Notes under the pieces: model-generated
The model's database searches: none
Told to the model about the DNA's origin: nothing
The model's input: the letters and a program-made list of their open reading frames with translations, nothing else
Shown: positions 45,926 to 55,988 of the stretch, piece after piece
Layout: every line of letters starts with the position of its first letter
How positions within the stretch are numbered: the first letter of the stretch is position 1
Translations under genes and position numbers: made by a program
Origin: Mucilaginibacter dorajii
GTDB taxonomy: Bacteria; Bacteroidota; Bacteroidia; Sphingobacteriales; Sphingobacteriaceae
Assembly (NCBI RefSeq): GCF_024808255.1
Contig: NZ_JANTYS010000005.1
Coordinates: forward strand, 62,001 to 126,000
Reading direction: 5' to 3'
Length of the DNA stretch: 64,000 nt

Positions 45926-47131
45926 TCAATGTTTGTTCCCTTTACCGTCGGTAGTGTATGCACCCAAATCCTGGTTGTATTTGGCATTGCCTACACCATA
46001 AGCAGGTGATCCATTCTGAAGCCTGAAATCATTAACATTAGGAAACCCATTGGGCGCTGCCACCGTACCATCAAACTTCACAAACAAAGGATCAAAATTT
46101 CCGATTTTTGTAGAGATCAGATCTGTTGGCCGGGCACTGCCGGCAGCGCCTGCCGGATAAAAATTAGCCCTTATATTAATTTTGATAGTTGGATCTACCA
46201 AATCGGTATAGGTATCAACAGTGGCATAAAAAAGATTGTTACCATAGGTGGTGTGGGTTACATCGCCATCATTAAATAGCTCGATGCCGTGGTAGCAATT
46301 CACGTAAATATTATTAAAAATATGCCCTATCGCATTTACCCCCACTGAGGTTCCGCGGCCCGGCTCTGCAGATCCTCTCCTCCAGCCTACTGCTACAATG
46401 GTATTATTATACACCTCAATTTCTGTTTGCGGAAAAGGCACTGACGTACTTGTTTCTAATTTAACACCGCTACCCGCCTGACTAAAGATCACGTTGTAGG
46501 CTACAACGCCCGTCGCGCCCGATTTCAGGTTGATTCCTTCTCCATCGGTACTACCAGATGAACTAATGGTATTTCTTAAAATAGTTACTTTGGCGCCAAA
46601 TAAACCCATCAAATCGTCCTGACCGTTGGTAAACCAGGAGTCTTCAATATCAACGGGGATAGCTCCTTTTACAACTATCGTTCTCCTGGCACTGCCGCCG
46701 GCATCCGGTCCACCTGTATTATCTATGTGTGCCCATTTGATATTTATTGCCTGGGCCGAATCGGCCTGAAACCCACCCCATGTACCAGGTTTATTTGAAT
46801 CGGAATTAAAATAGATAGGCTGATCCTGGGAGCCCAATAAGTTTAAAACACCTTGAATATTAAATTGCGCATTGTTTTTCACCACAACAATAGCACCAGG
46901 TTGCGCAGATAAGGTATCCCCCTTTTTTACCGTGATATCGCCCGTTACAGTATACGTTTGCCCGGTTAATAACGTGCCTTTAACAAAACCACTAATATTA
47001 CCAGGCTGAATTGGGCTTGATGTTGGTATTTTAATTTTATTAAAAGTAGTTACTTCGGCCTTCTTACATGAGGCTATACTTACAGTTAATAAAACAATAG
47101 CCGATATGATATGATTGTATTTTATTTTCAT
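45926..47131 (-). CDS. Right-handed beta-helix lipoprotein
   Basis: 401 residues from ATG 47131, chosen because MKIKYNHIISAIVLLTVSIASCKK is a clear lipoprotein signal. An upstream ATG at 47173 would overlap the receptor gene and bury the signal. The body is made of short repeated strands (TVTGDITVKKGDTLSAQPGA, FNIQGVLNLLG, VTILRNTISSSG, IEVYNNTIV) typical of parallel beta-helices, as in polysaccharide- or substrate-binding proteins. No lyase active site recognised. Sixteen bases downstream of the TonB receptor gene, so it is probably the surface partner of that transporter. Confidence 0.75.
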   Translation of the reverse strand: MKIKYNHIISAIVLLTVSIASCKKAEVTTFNKIKIPTSSPIQPGNISGFVKGTLLTGQTYTVTGDITVKKGDTLSAQPGAIVVVKNNAQFNIQGVLNLLGSQDQPIYFNSDSNKPGTWGGFQADSAQAINIKWAHIDNTGGPDAGGSARRTIVVKGAIPVDIEDSWFTNGQDDLMGLFGAKVTILRNTISSSGSTDGEGINLKSGATGVVAYNVIFSQAGSGVKLETSTSVPFPQTEIEVYNNTIVAVGWRRGSAEPGRGTSVGVNAIGHIFNNIYVNCYHGIELFNDGDVTHTTYGNNLFYATVDTYTDLVDPTIKINIRANFYPAGAAGSARPTDLISTKIGNFDPLFVKFDGTVAAPNGFPNVNDFRLQNGSPAYGVGNAKYNQDLGAYTTDGKGNKH

Positions 47132-47147
47132 TTTGATGTATTTAAGA

Positions 47148-49871
47148 TTATAGCGAGTACCGGAAGCCAACATTGAAACTTACATTATAAACATCCCTTG
47201 CCTGAACCAGGTTATTGATTTTAACAGTTGTTGGTGTGTTAAGCAGGTTGTTTACCTTACCTGTTAAAGTGAAGTGTTTGCTTACCTGTTTTTCTGCAGA
47301 TAGCGCCAGAAAAGATTGCGGTTGCTGATAATAATCATAGCCATAATCGGGATAAACAAGCGATAATGTGCGGCTGGTATAGGTATAGGCCAGCTGTGCA
47401 AAAGCCTTGTGTTTATCATCTTTATATAACAGTGATAAGTTAGCCACATCACCGGTTTGCCCTTGCAACGGCCTGCTTTGGTTTTTAAGTACCGGCTTTC
47501 CATTCACAGTTCCCGCTTCGGGAACATCTTTTGCGGAACTAATATTTGAATAGGTATAAGTATAATTACCAGAAAAACCTATGTTACCGAAATACCGGCT
47601 ATACACAATTTCAGCACCGGCTACTTTAGCTGTTCCAAAGTTTTGAGGTGTGGTTTGCAGCTGCCCGCCCGATGTAGAAATTAAAGCAAACTCTATAGGG
47701 TTCTTGATCTCCTTATAGAAACCACCTACAAAAAACTGCTCTTCATTTTTAGGATATAACTCATAGCGTAAATCGTAATTATCAGCCTCGGTATGTTGCA
47801 AATATGGATTTCCTGTTACGTCGGAACTTTGGCCAAACGTAGCCGTTGGCACAAGCTCATAGAGCGCTGGTCTTGCAATCGACTTAAAATACGCGGCTCT
47901 TAGGTTTGAGTTATCCGTTAATTTGTATTTAAACTGCAAGCTTGGCAATACGTCGGTATACGTTTTTTTAGCACTGCTAAGTATATTAAGTACCACAGGG
48001 TGTGTATCATACTCCTGTTTGGTTCCCTCCACCCGCACGCCACCAACAATATCCAGGTTATTTATATTAAGCTTAAATTCGCCATAGCCCGATGTAATAT
48101 CTTCTGAAGCCGTATAATTGGCCGCATCACTTGTTGAAGAGCCTGTTACGTTATACACCACCCATTGAGAGCTGTAGATGTCTGTAAACTGTGCTTTTAC
48201 CCCATTTGCTTCTGCCGCGGGACGCAACGTATACTCATTTTGCTTATTATATCTGGTACTGTGCCTGTATAAACCGCCAATTTTTAATTCAAGCGAACTT
48301 TTATCGCCCAATCCTGTCTTATAGCCAACATTGGCATAAGCGCTTAAATCTTTATTGCCGTTTTTCGACCAAATTCTTGAAATAGCATCGAAATAATTAG
48401 GTGTACTGGTAAAATCCGGATTAATTAAATGGTTTAGCGTTAAATCAGCTCTATCGGGAGAGTTGGCGGTTGAATTTGAATATAAACCAGCCCAATCAAA
48501 CTGAAAGTGATCTGACAAGATATGCTTGCCATCCAACTTTAAGTTTTCTACATATTGCTTTTGAATATTTGAACGGTTATCGTTAAAAACCGTACCAGTG
48601 CCGGGCCCTATCCTGCCACCATTACCGCCAATTATAGATGTATCTATACTTAATCGTGTTTGAGCAATGTAAGTATACAAGAATACGTTACTTAAGCCTA
48701 TTGTATTTTTGTCATCAATTTTATAATCTAAATGAGCCGAAAGTCCATTATTGAGCTGTTGGGTTGAGTAGGTACGATTAGCTACATCAGACAGCACCGG
48801 TTTATAATTGCCCCCCGCCTGCGTATTAGGAATAGCGGCGTTAAATTGCGAATTAGTACCATAATATTGATTCTGATAACTATCGGCAATGATAAACCCA
48901 AGCTTATTATGAAAAAACCGGCGCCCGTAAGTGAAACTTGCCAAGGCGGTAGGTGGTGCAGTTTTCTTGGTAAAATCAAGATTAGCCCGTGTAAAGTAAC
49001 CTGGGGGCGCTACATAAGCCGGGCCAAACCTCTCGGAAGGGCTTTTACTTAAAACCGCGTTTTGGTTAAAATTATCATACTTTCTGTTAAAAAAAATCGC
49101 GCTGTAACCAACGGAAGCATTAGCCTTAAAATACTCGGCTTCGGGTGCATCTTTAAAAATTAAATTTACAGTACCTCCTATGGCGTCGCCTTCCATTTCG
49201 GGAGTAAGGGTTTTACTCACTTCAATCCTATCCAAAAGATCAGATGGAACGACACTTAAGGAAATAAACCTTGAAACCGGATCCGGACTGGTTACTTTAG
49301 CTCCGTTAATAAGCGTATTATTATAACGGGGCTCCAAACCCCGTATAATAGCATAAGCCTCGTCTGAGCCACTATTGCGCTGCAAGGTTACGGCCGAAAC
49401 CCGTGTAAGCGCTGTAGCAGCGTTAATATCCGGAGAGCGCTCCATTGCCCTTGCCGACAATACATTAGTAATGTTGCTGGCATTTTTCTCTGACTTTCTT
49501 GACGAGGATTCATTGCTTTGGTTAAGCTTTGAATAAATGTTTACAGTTTTTAACTGTTCATCGCTTTCGTTCATCGCAATATCAATAACCATTGTCTGAT
49601 TATCTGATACAGTTACTTTTTTTTCAAACTCGCCAAAGCCTATATACTTTACTTTAACTTTGTACTCGCCGGCAGCAAGTTTGTTTATTTCAAAATTGCC
49701 AAAGGCATCGGTAGTTGCGCCTTTATGCATTCCGTCTAAATGCACATAAGCGCCGGGCAAAGGTTCCTTACTTATCTTATCTGTTACTTTTCCTTTAATT
49801 ATTGCCGTTTGAGCCCAGGTAACTGACGTACACAATGTAAAAAGTAAAATCAAGTAGTATTTGTTGATCAT
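47148..49871 (-). CDS. TonB-dependent outer-membrane receptor
   Basis: 907 residues from ATG 49871, which begins a good signal peptide (MINKYYLILLFTLCTSVTWAQ). Then a carboxypeptidase-regulatory-like domain (IIKGKVTDKISKEPLPGAYVHLDG), a plug (ALTRVSAVTLQRNSGSDEAYA, GLEPRYNNTLINGA, DRIEVSKTLTPEMEGDAIGG) and a 22-strand-type barrel ending FNVGFRYSL. Imports a bulky or scarce ligand using TonB energy. Organisation with the beta-helix lipoprotein and phosphoesterase suggests uptake of a phosphorylated organic compound, which is inference. Confidence 0.92.
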   Translation of the reverse strand: MINKYYLILLFTLCTSVTWAQTAIIKGKVTDKISKEPLPGAYVHLDGMHKGATTDAFGNFEINKLAAGEYKVKVKYIGFGEFEKKVTVSDNQTMVIDIAMNESDEQLKTVNIYSKLNQSNESSSRKSEKNASNITNVLSARAMERSPDINAATALTRVSAVTLQRNSGSDEAYAIIRGLEPRYNNTLINGAKVTSPDPVSRFISLSVVPSDLLDRIEVSKTLTPEMEGDAIGGTVNLIFKDAPEAEYFKANASVGYSAIFFNRKYDNFNQNAVLSKSPSERFGPAYVAPPGYFTRANLDFTKKTAPPTALASFTYGRRFFHNKLGFIIADSYQNQYYGTNSQFNAAIPNTQAGGNYKPVLSDVANRTYSTQQLNNGLSAHLDYKIDDKNTIGLSNVFLYTYIAQTRLSIDTSIIGGNGGRIGPGTGTVFNDNRSNIQKQYVENLKLDGKHILSDHFQFDWAGLYSNSTANSPDRADLTLNHLINPDFTSTPNYFDAISRIWSKNGNKDLSAYANVGYKTGLGDKSSLELKIGGLYRHSTRYNKQNEYTLRPAAEANGVKAQFTDIYSSQWVVYNVTGSSTSDAANYTASEDITSGYGEFKLNINNLDIVGGVRVEGTKQEYDTHPVVLNILSSAKKTYTDVLPSLQFKYKLTDNSNLRAAYFKSIARPALYELVPTATFGQSSDVTGNPYLQHTEADNYDLRYELYPKNEEQFFVGGFYKEIKNPIEFALISTSGGQLQTTPQNFGTAKVAGAEIVYSRYFGNIGFSGNYTYTYSNISSAKDVPEAGTVNGKPVLKNQSRPLQGQTGDVANLSLLYKDDKHKAFAQLAYTYTSRTLSLVYPDYGYDYYQQPQSFLALSAEKQVSKHFTLTGKVNNLLNTPTTVKINNLVQARDVYNVSFNVGFRYSL

Positions 49872-50236
49872 GCTGAATTTTTTTTGGCAAATCACCACCT
49901 CAATTTGGGAGGATTTCTGAATTAACCCCCCAAATTAAATTGGTTAACTTATTGATAATGACAAATTAACAATAGCCATTATTGAACCCTGTTGTATTAC
50001 ATTGAAGCAACATTGAGTTAATTAAATCCAACATAATTGTGCGTTGAGTGCCAATTCCAATTTCAACCCTGTCCTTATGGAGTGATTGATTTTTATACTC
50101 CATCTATATTAAAATTGATCTTCATAGTCAAAAGTCAATCAACAGCTAAATACACAGTACTGGATTTCGTCGGCACAATTAACCTGCTCGTCTATTCTAT
50201 GATGAAGGTACTTTAAATGGCTTTACTTTAGCTGAC
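49872..50236. other. Divergent intergenic region, TonB receptor / LytS pair
   Basis: 365 bases. Contains the inverted repeat TGGAGT...ACTCCA around 50078-50102 and A+T-rich promoter-like DNA. No coding frame seen. Control sites for both directions are expected; none is recognised. Confidence 0.45.
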
Positions 50237-51271
50237 ATGTTTAACCGCATCAAACCGGCGCTTATTATCGAAATCTTTATCCATCTGCTGTTTTGGGCAC
50301 TCATTATCTATACCCCTATAATTTCCCGGCCTGATATACGTGGACTGTCGCAACGTTTTTTTTCGCCAGAGCGAATCGTCACTTTTAACCTGGTGCTGGC
50401 TGCAGAGTTTTACCTCAATGCTTTTTTGCTAATCCCACGGATATTGAAAAAAAATATCGGACTATATTTTTTAACCCTGGTTGGCTCATTTGTGGTTTTT
50501 AACTTTGTACTTTGGTATATGCACCGGCAATTTCCGCTGCCCGAACTAAAGGGTTTTGCCGGGCAGATACTACCTCAAGGGCCACATTTTACGTTGTTTC
50601 CGCTACTTTCAATCACCGCTGGAAGTTTTGCCTACCACTACCTGGCCGATCAGTTTAAGGCCATGAACAAAAAGAAAGATATCGCCAATGCGTCCCTTCT
50701 TTCGGAGCTTGCCTTTTTAAGGTCTCAAATTAGTCCGCATTTTATTTTTAACGTGATTAACAGTGCCGTAGCGTTATCCAGGGTAAATTCTGCCGCTGTT
50801 GAACCTACGCTTATACAACTTTCAAAACTATTACGTTACATGCTATATGTTACCGATGCAGAAAAGGTAACATTGGAAAAAAAGGAAGATTACCTGCGCA
50901 GCTATATCCACCTGCAGCAACTGCGCTTTGGTAACGAAGTAAAAATTTACTTTAAATCGGAGATTAAAGCGCCCGATAAAACCGTTGAACCAATGCTGCT
51001 GATCCCATTTGTTGAAAATGCCTTCAAACACGGTACGGGCAATATTGCCTATCCAGATATTGCGGTAACCCTTTTTGCAGACGAGCAAAACCTTCGTTTC
51101 ACTGTGCAAAACGTTTACAACCCTACAGGAGGTGAGAAAGATAACGACAGCGGTATAGGATTAGCTAACGTAAAAAGACGGCTTGAACTACTTTATCCTG
51201 GCAAACATAATTTATACATCAATAAAACCGAGCAAACCTATATAGTGATGCTACAACTTGAACTCAAATGA
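50237..51271 (+). CDS. LytS-family sensor histidine kinase
   Basis: 344 residues. Four N-terminal membrane helices up to about residue 140, then the His_kinase domain with phospho-acceptor His168 in LRSQISPHFIFNVINS, and an ATPase part with PFVENAFKHG (N box) and SGIGLANVKRRLELLY (G box). No periplasmic sensor domain, so it probably senses a membrane or intramembrane signal. Its stop overlaps the start of the LytTR regulator gene (ATGA), the usual pairing. Confidence 0.92.
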   Translation: MFNRIKPALIIEIFIHLLFWALIIYTPIISRPDIRGLSQRFFSPERIVTFNLVLAAEFYLNAFLLIPRILKKNIGLYFLTLVGSFVVFNFVLWYMHRQFPLPELKGFAGQILPQGPHFTLFPLLSITAGSFAYHYLADQFKAMNKKKDIANASLLSELAFLRSQISPHFIFNVINSAVALSRVNSAAVEPTLIQLSKLLRYMLYVTDAEKVTLEKKEDYLRSYIHLQQLRFGNEVKIYFKSEIKAPDKTVEPMLLIPFVENAFKHGTGNIAYPDIAVTLFADEQNLRFTVQNVYNPTGGEKDNDSGIGLANVKRRLELLYPGKHNLYINKTEQTYIVMLQLELK

Positions 51272-51972
51272 TGCGATGCCTTATTATTGATGACGAGCCA
51301 TTGGCGCTTGATCTGTTAGAAGATAACCTTAAACATGTACATAACATACAGGTAGCCGGGCGATGCCGTAATGCGGGTGAGGCCATACTTGCCATGCAGA
51401 AAGAACCTATCGATCTCCTATTCTGCGACATATACATGCCCGGCATCAATGGCCTACAGCTTGTTAAAAGCCTTACGCAACGCCCTATGGTAATATTTGT
51501 TACCGCTTATGAAAAATTCGCGGTAGAGGGCTTTGAGCTTGATGTGATAGATTACCTGGTAAAACCTGTGCCTTTAGATCGCTTTTTAAAAGCATGTCAT
51601 AAGGCACTCGACTTGTTTGAACTCCGCAGAAGCTATGTACCACAGCCTGTAGTAAAAAACTACTTTTTTTTGCATGCTGACTATAACCTCATTAAAATAA
51701 GTTTTGACCAGGTAGAGTATATTGAGGGGTTGAAGGACTATATCAAAATCCATTTTACCAATCTGCAAAAACCAATCCTATCGCGCATCAGTCTTAAAGC
51801 AGTTGAACTTCAGTTACCTGCCGATCAGTTTTTCAGAGTGCACAAGTCATTTTTAGTAAACCTGCAGCACGTATCCCAACTACGCCGGGCACGTATCAAA
51901 ATGATCAATACCGAAGTGCCGCTTAGTGATAGCTATCGGGATGTTATTAACCGGATGATTGGGAAAGAGTAA
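51268..51972 (+). CDS. LytTR-family response regulator
   Basis: 234 residues: receiver domain with DD at about 7-8, phospho-acceptor Asp54 (LLFCDIYMPGING) and Lys near 103 (YLVKPVP), followed by a LytTR DNA-binding domain (about 135-232: IKISFDQVEYIEGLKDYIKIH, FFRVHKSFLVNL). Partner of the LytS kinase. Plausible targets are the two flanking TonB-receptor operons. Confidence 0.93.
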   Translation: MMRCLIIDDEPLALDLLEDNLKHVHNIQVAGRCRNAGEAILAMQKEPIDLLFCDIYMPGINGLQLVKSLTQRPMVIFVTAYEKFAVEGFELDVIDYLVKPVPLDRFLKACHKALDLFELRRSYVPQPVVKNYFFLHADYNLIKISFDQVEYIEGLKDYIKIHFTNLQKPILSRISLKAVELQLPADQFFRVHKSFLVNLQHVSQLRRARIKMINTEVPLSDSYRDVINRMIGKE

Positions 51973-51986
51973 TTTCGAAGCCAAGA

Positions 51987-52053
51987 AGTCCGAAAGTCAG
52001 CAAAGTCCGAAAGTTAAAATTTGTAAAAAAAGGATCTTTTGGACTTCCGGACT
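51987..52053. repeat. AGTCCGAAAGT direct and inverted repeat
   Basis: AGTCCGAAAGT at 51987-51997 and again at 52004-52014; ACTTCCGGACT at 52043-52053 is its reverse complement with one mismatch. This makes a possible hairpin after the response regulator gene. No T-run follows, so it is a weak terminator at best; such short repeats are probably dispersed in the genome. Confidence 0.55.
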
Positions 52054-52176
52054 AAATTCTTCCAGACTCTTTACCGCACATTAACGGCGTTCATCGACAC
52101 AACATCCGTAGCCGTCGATTTAATTTTATGGGGATAGGGATATGATGCAACTTCGGCAACAGATAACACGCCCCTG

Positions 52177-54981
52177 ATGAAGAGACTTTTCCCATTAATT
52201 ACCGTACTGTTTATTTTGTACCACCCCAGCGCTCATGCGCAAAAAACACAACAAAAACTCAAAGACATTATTGTAAACCATTTTTTTTCGTGTACGCTTG
52301 ATCAAATGCTTGATACCCTGGCCACCAACTACCAGGTACGCATTGTGTTTGATAAAGAGCAATTGAGCAGCATGGATGTGGTTGAACATTTTTTTGAAGA
52401 ACCGCTTAAAGCTGTAATTGCCAAAACCTGTAGCGACAACGATTTAAAATACTGGATAGAATCTACTGGTACCATTTACATCCTCAAAAACCCAGATGAC
52501 CTTGCCCGGTTAAAAAAGCTCAACAACTTGCGTTTGCAGGCCTCTAACGCCAAAGTAAAGCGAAAGAAAACCGACGACGATGTAGACGAGGCCAAACTTG
52601 TACCTAAACACTTTATGTTTAGTATTAACGGCAGGGTGATTGACCAACTAACCGGAGAGTCGCTGCCTTCGGCTTCAGTAAGGATCAGGAACTCCGATCT
52701 ATCAACCATTACCAATGCCGAGGGCTACTTTACGTTTTTAAGAGTACCATCTGATACCTGTATTGTTGATGTATCGTACGCCGGGTACCAGCAGGATTTT
52801 TTCAGGCTTAACAGCGAAAAGATTAATACCACGCTCATTTGCGGTATGTATTCGTCCTTAAATACACTTAATGAGGTTAGCATTACCGGCAAAAAAAGCG
52901 GGGTAATGAATACCGATAGCAGGCAGGTTGGCGTATTACAGCTTTCGCCGGCCAATTTAGATAAACTGCCAACCATGGGCGATAAAGATATCCTAAGGGC
53001 TTTCCAGTTAATGCCCGGCGTAAGCGGCACCAATGAATCCTCATCAGGTGCTTATGTACGCGGCGGTACGCCCGATCAAAACCTGGTAGTGCTTGATGGC
53101 TTTACCATTTACCAGGTTGATCACCTTTACGGCTTCTTTAGCGCTTTTAACGCCAGCGCCATCAAAGACGTACAGATGTATAAAGGCGGCTTTACTTCCA
53201 AATATGGCGGTCGTTTATCAAGTGTAACCGAAATAAATGGCAAAGAGGGAAATAAAAACGAAACCAATGCAGGTGTTGATCTGAGTTTGCTCAGTGCCAG
53301 CGGATATCTGGAAACGCCGTTATCCGATAAATCAACCTTGTTGCTGGCCATCAGGCGATCATACCAGGGTCCATTTTATAACAAGATCTTCAATCAGTTT
53401 AATCAGACCACTACCTTCCAGGGTGGCGGCGGCGGCGGAGGTGGCCGGGGTTTTGGCGGTGGTTTTGCCAACCAGGTAACACCAAGCTCGTACTTTTACG
53501 ATGCTAATGCAAAATACACGTATAATATCAACCCAAACAACAAAGTGTCAATAAGTTATTACTCGGGTACTGATAAAACGGATAACAGTCGTGATTTGGG
53601 ATTGCCGCCGGGATTATCAGGTTCTGGCAGCGGCATTGGCATTACCGATTATACCAAATATGGTAACCTGGGCAGTAGTGTTAAATGGTTCAGGCAGTGG
53701 AGTAAAAAACTGTACTCTAATAACTATATAACCTATTCTTCTTATTTTAATGACCGTAACCGCGGCAGCTCAGGTGGTTCACTGTTAGATAGCAACGGTA
53801 TCGCGCATACCTTTACCAACAACACCATCGAAACCAATAACCTAAAAGATGTAGGTTATAAATCGGAATGGGAATGGTCGGCAACGGATAAATACAAATT
53901 ACTCTTTGGCGGCTTCGTAAACTATAAAAAGATAGATTACGAGTACACTCAAAACGATACCGGCAAACTAATCAACCAACACAATAACGCGACATTAGAA
54001 GGCGTTTATGCCGAGCTTTCTATCGATCCTAACAGTAATTTTCACATACAACCGGGTATACGGGCTACTTACTACGGTCCTACCGGGAAACCATATTTTG
54101 AACCAAGGCTTTCGGCCAGTTATAACATTACCGATAAATTGACGGTAAAGGGAGCAACCGGTCAGTTTTACCAGTTTGAAAACCAGGTGATCCGTGAAGA
54201 TATATTGGCAGGCGACAGGAACTTTTGGGTACTATCTAACGGCTCAAACATCCCTGTTGGCCAGGCGAGGCATTATATTGGAGGTTTAAGCTACGAGAAC
54301 GACGCGTTTTTGGTAAGCGTTGAAGGTTATTACAAAACACTGAGCGGCCTTACTCAATACACGGTAAGGCAAACACAAACCGGTGGTGGGGGTTTCAGGG
54401 CCGATCCCAACCAAACCCTTACCGTAACCGAAGATTTTTACGAAGGCACAGGCCGCGATGCAGGCGTTGAATTATTGGTTCAAAAGAAACTGGGTAATTA
54501 TACCGGCTGGGTGAGCTATACATTTGCCAAAGCCCAAAACAAATTCAGCGTCTTTGGCGACAACTATTACGATGCTAACCAGGATGTAAGGCACGAATTT
54601 AAATCCATTAACATGTACCATTATAATCGTTGGAATTTTGCGGCTACATTCTTATTCAGCACAGGCAGGCCGTACACTGCTCCCTTATCAACCTATACCA
54701 TTAAAACTGCCGATGGCAACAGTACAACTTACTTAAACATCAGCGATAAAAATGGTGAGCGCCTGCCAGCCTATCATCGCCTGGATATGTCGGTATCTTA
54801 TGATCTGTTGAAGATAGATGGGCATAAAGTAGGCTCTATTGGTTTATCGTTCTTTAACGTTTACAACCATACCAATACCTGGTACCGCGAATACCAGATG
54901 CAAAATAACCAGGTGATAACCACCAATGTAAATTACCTGGGCTTCACCCCCAACCTAACTTTAAGTTTAAGATGGAAATAA
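52177..54981 (+). CDS. TonB-dependent receptor with STN domain
   Basis: 934 residues. Signal peptide MKRLFPLITVLFILYHPSAHA; STN/secretin-like domain at about 35-105 (TLDQMLDTLATNYQVRIVFDKE); carboxypeptidase-regulatory domain at about 148-230; plug (DILRAFQLMPGVSGTNESSSGAYVRGG, VVLDGFTIYQVDHLYG, MYKGGFTSKYGGRLSSV); barrel to the final LTLSLRWK. A glycine tract at about 417-433 interrupts the barrel, probably a surface loop. STN domains usually signal to an anti-sigma factor, but none is next to it. Overlaps the DUF4249 lipoprotein gene by ten bases, the common pairing. Confidence 0.92.
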   Translation: MKRLFPLITVLFILYHPSAHAQKTQQKLKDIIVNHFFSCTLDQMLDTLATNYQVRIVFDKEQLSSMDVVEHFFEEPLKAVIAKTCSDNDLKYWIESTGTIYILKNPDDLARLKKLNNLRLQASNAKVKRKKTDDDVDEAKLVPKHFMFSINGRVIDQLTGESLPSASVRIRNSDLSTITNAEGYFTFLRVPSDTCIVDVSYAGYQQDFFRLNSEKINTTLICGMYSSLNTLNEVSITGKKSGVMNTDSRQVGVLQLSPANLDKLPTMGDKDILRAFQLMPGVSGTNESSSGAYVRGGTPDQNLVVLDGFTIYQVDHLYGFFSAFNASAIKDVQMYKGGFTSKYGGRLSSVTEINGKEGNKNETNAGVDLSLLSASGYLETPLSDKSTLLLAIRRSYQGPFYNKIFNQFNQTTTFQGGGGGGGGRGFGGGFANQVTPSSYFYDANAKYTYNINPNNKVSISYYSGTDKTDNSRDLGLPPGLSGSGSGIGITDYTKYGNLGSSVKWFRQWSKKLYSNNYITYSSYFNDRNRGSSGGSLLDSNGIAHTFTNNTIETNNLKDVGYKSEWEWSATDKYKLLFGGFVNYKKIDYEYTQNDTGKLINQHNNATLEGVYAELSIDPNSNFHIQPGIRATYYGPTGKPYFEPRLSASYNITDKLTVKGATGQFYQFENQVIREDILAGDRNFWVLSNGSNIPVGQARHYIGGLSYENDAFLVSVEGYYKTLSGLTQYTVRQTQTGGGGFRADPNQTLTVTEDFYEGTGRDAGVELLVQKKLGNYTGWVSYTFAKAQNKFSVFGDNYYDANQDVRHEFKSINMYHYNRWNFAATFLFSTGRPYTAPLSTYTIKTADGNSTTYLNISDKNGERLPAYHRLDMSVSYDLLKIDGHKVGSIGLSFFNVYNHTNTWYREYQMQNNQVITTNVNYLGFTPNLTLSLRWK

Positions 54982-55781
54982 AAACATACACCAATTATAT
55001 ATTACTGAGTTTAGTAGCCGTACTATTTGCGCTTACATCGTGCAAAAAGAGCTCATCAGATATCTTGCTGACCAATAAACCGGTTGTAGAGGCCTATCTT
55101 ATCCCCGGTCAAAATTTATCTGTTAAGGTTTATCAGCAAAAAGCCCTTACCGACACGGCCACCTATGGCGCTGCCCTTACCGGTTTAAGCATTAGCGTAA
55201 GTGATGATAGTAAAACGGTGAAACTTACTGAGTCTGCAAGTGGTACCTATACCTATGCTGATGGTACCTTTATTACCAATGGCAAAACTTATACCATGCA
55301 GTTCACTTATGATGGTGTAATTGTGAGTGCCGCTACCATTATGCCGGGGAAACCGCAGAATTTTAAATTATCTGATAGTGTGTTTCATGTACCAAGCTCT
55401 ATCAATCCGCTTTATGCCGATGTGGTAAGGGGAACCATCACCTGGGATAATCCCGATTCGCTTTACCACTTGTTGGTGTTTAAAAACCTGGATAACGACC
55501 CTTTTTATATTTCCTACATCCGCACCAATAACAAGCCAAGCTTCCAGATCAATACAGAACAAGCCGCTTATCACAACCTGGTACAATCGTCATTTAATTA
55601 TTACGGGCATTACCAGGTGATATTGATGCGGGTGAATAAAGAGTATATCAATATCCTTACAACCAATATATCCCGCGATTCACAAGCACTGGTGAACGAG
55701 CCAACAAACGTTACCAACGGACTTGGAATCTTTACCGCCATGCAAACGGATACATTGACTTTGAGGGTGACTACGGAATAA
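54972..55781 (+). CDS. DUF4249-family lipoprotein
   Basis: 269 residues with lipobox ending ALTSC at about residue 24. Beta-rich body starting LLTNKPVVEAYLIPGQNLSVKVYQQKAL, a pattern typical of DUF4249 proteins, which almost always accompany this kind of TonB receptor as surface accessory proteins. Its start lies within the receptor gene. Substrate unknown. Confidence 0.85.
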   Translation: MEIKTYTNYILLSLVAVLFALTSCKKSSSDILLTNKPVVEAYLIPGQNLSVKVYQQKALTDTATYGAALTGLSISVSDDSKTVKLTESASGTYTYADGTFITNGKTYTMQFTYDGVIVSAATIMPGKPQNFKLSDSVFHVPSSINPLYADVVRGTITWDNPDSLYHLLVFKNLDNDPFYISYIRTNNKPSFQINTEQAAYHNLVQSSFNYYGHYQVILMRVNKEYINILTTNISRDSQALVNEPTNVTNGLGIFTAMQTDTLTLRVTTE

Positions 55782-55803
55782 TTAGTCTACCTATTAAAAA
55801 CTT

Positions 55804-55843
55804 AAAGGTCGCTTACGTTTTAAATCGTAGGTGGCCTTTTTTA
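55804..55843 (+). terminator. Rho-independent terminator
   Basis: Fourteen-base stem, 55804-55817 with 55826-55839, fully paired on the plus-strand RNA when G-U pairs are allowed, eight-base loop, followed by TTTTT. Ends the receptor/DUF4249 operon. Confidence 0.85.
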
Positions 55844-55988
55844 TTAACTGTATGCCCTCAATAAACAATCATTTAATATGGTATCTTTTGCCTGTCACAC
55901 ACCTCATGTGCATATAAACCACACCCCACACTCCTCTCCTGTTTCTAATTTTTCGTAAATTAGCATCTTATAAAACAGAAAGACTGAT

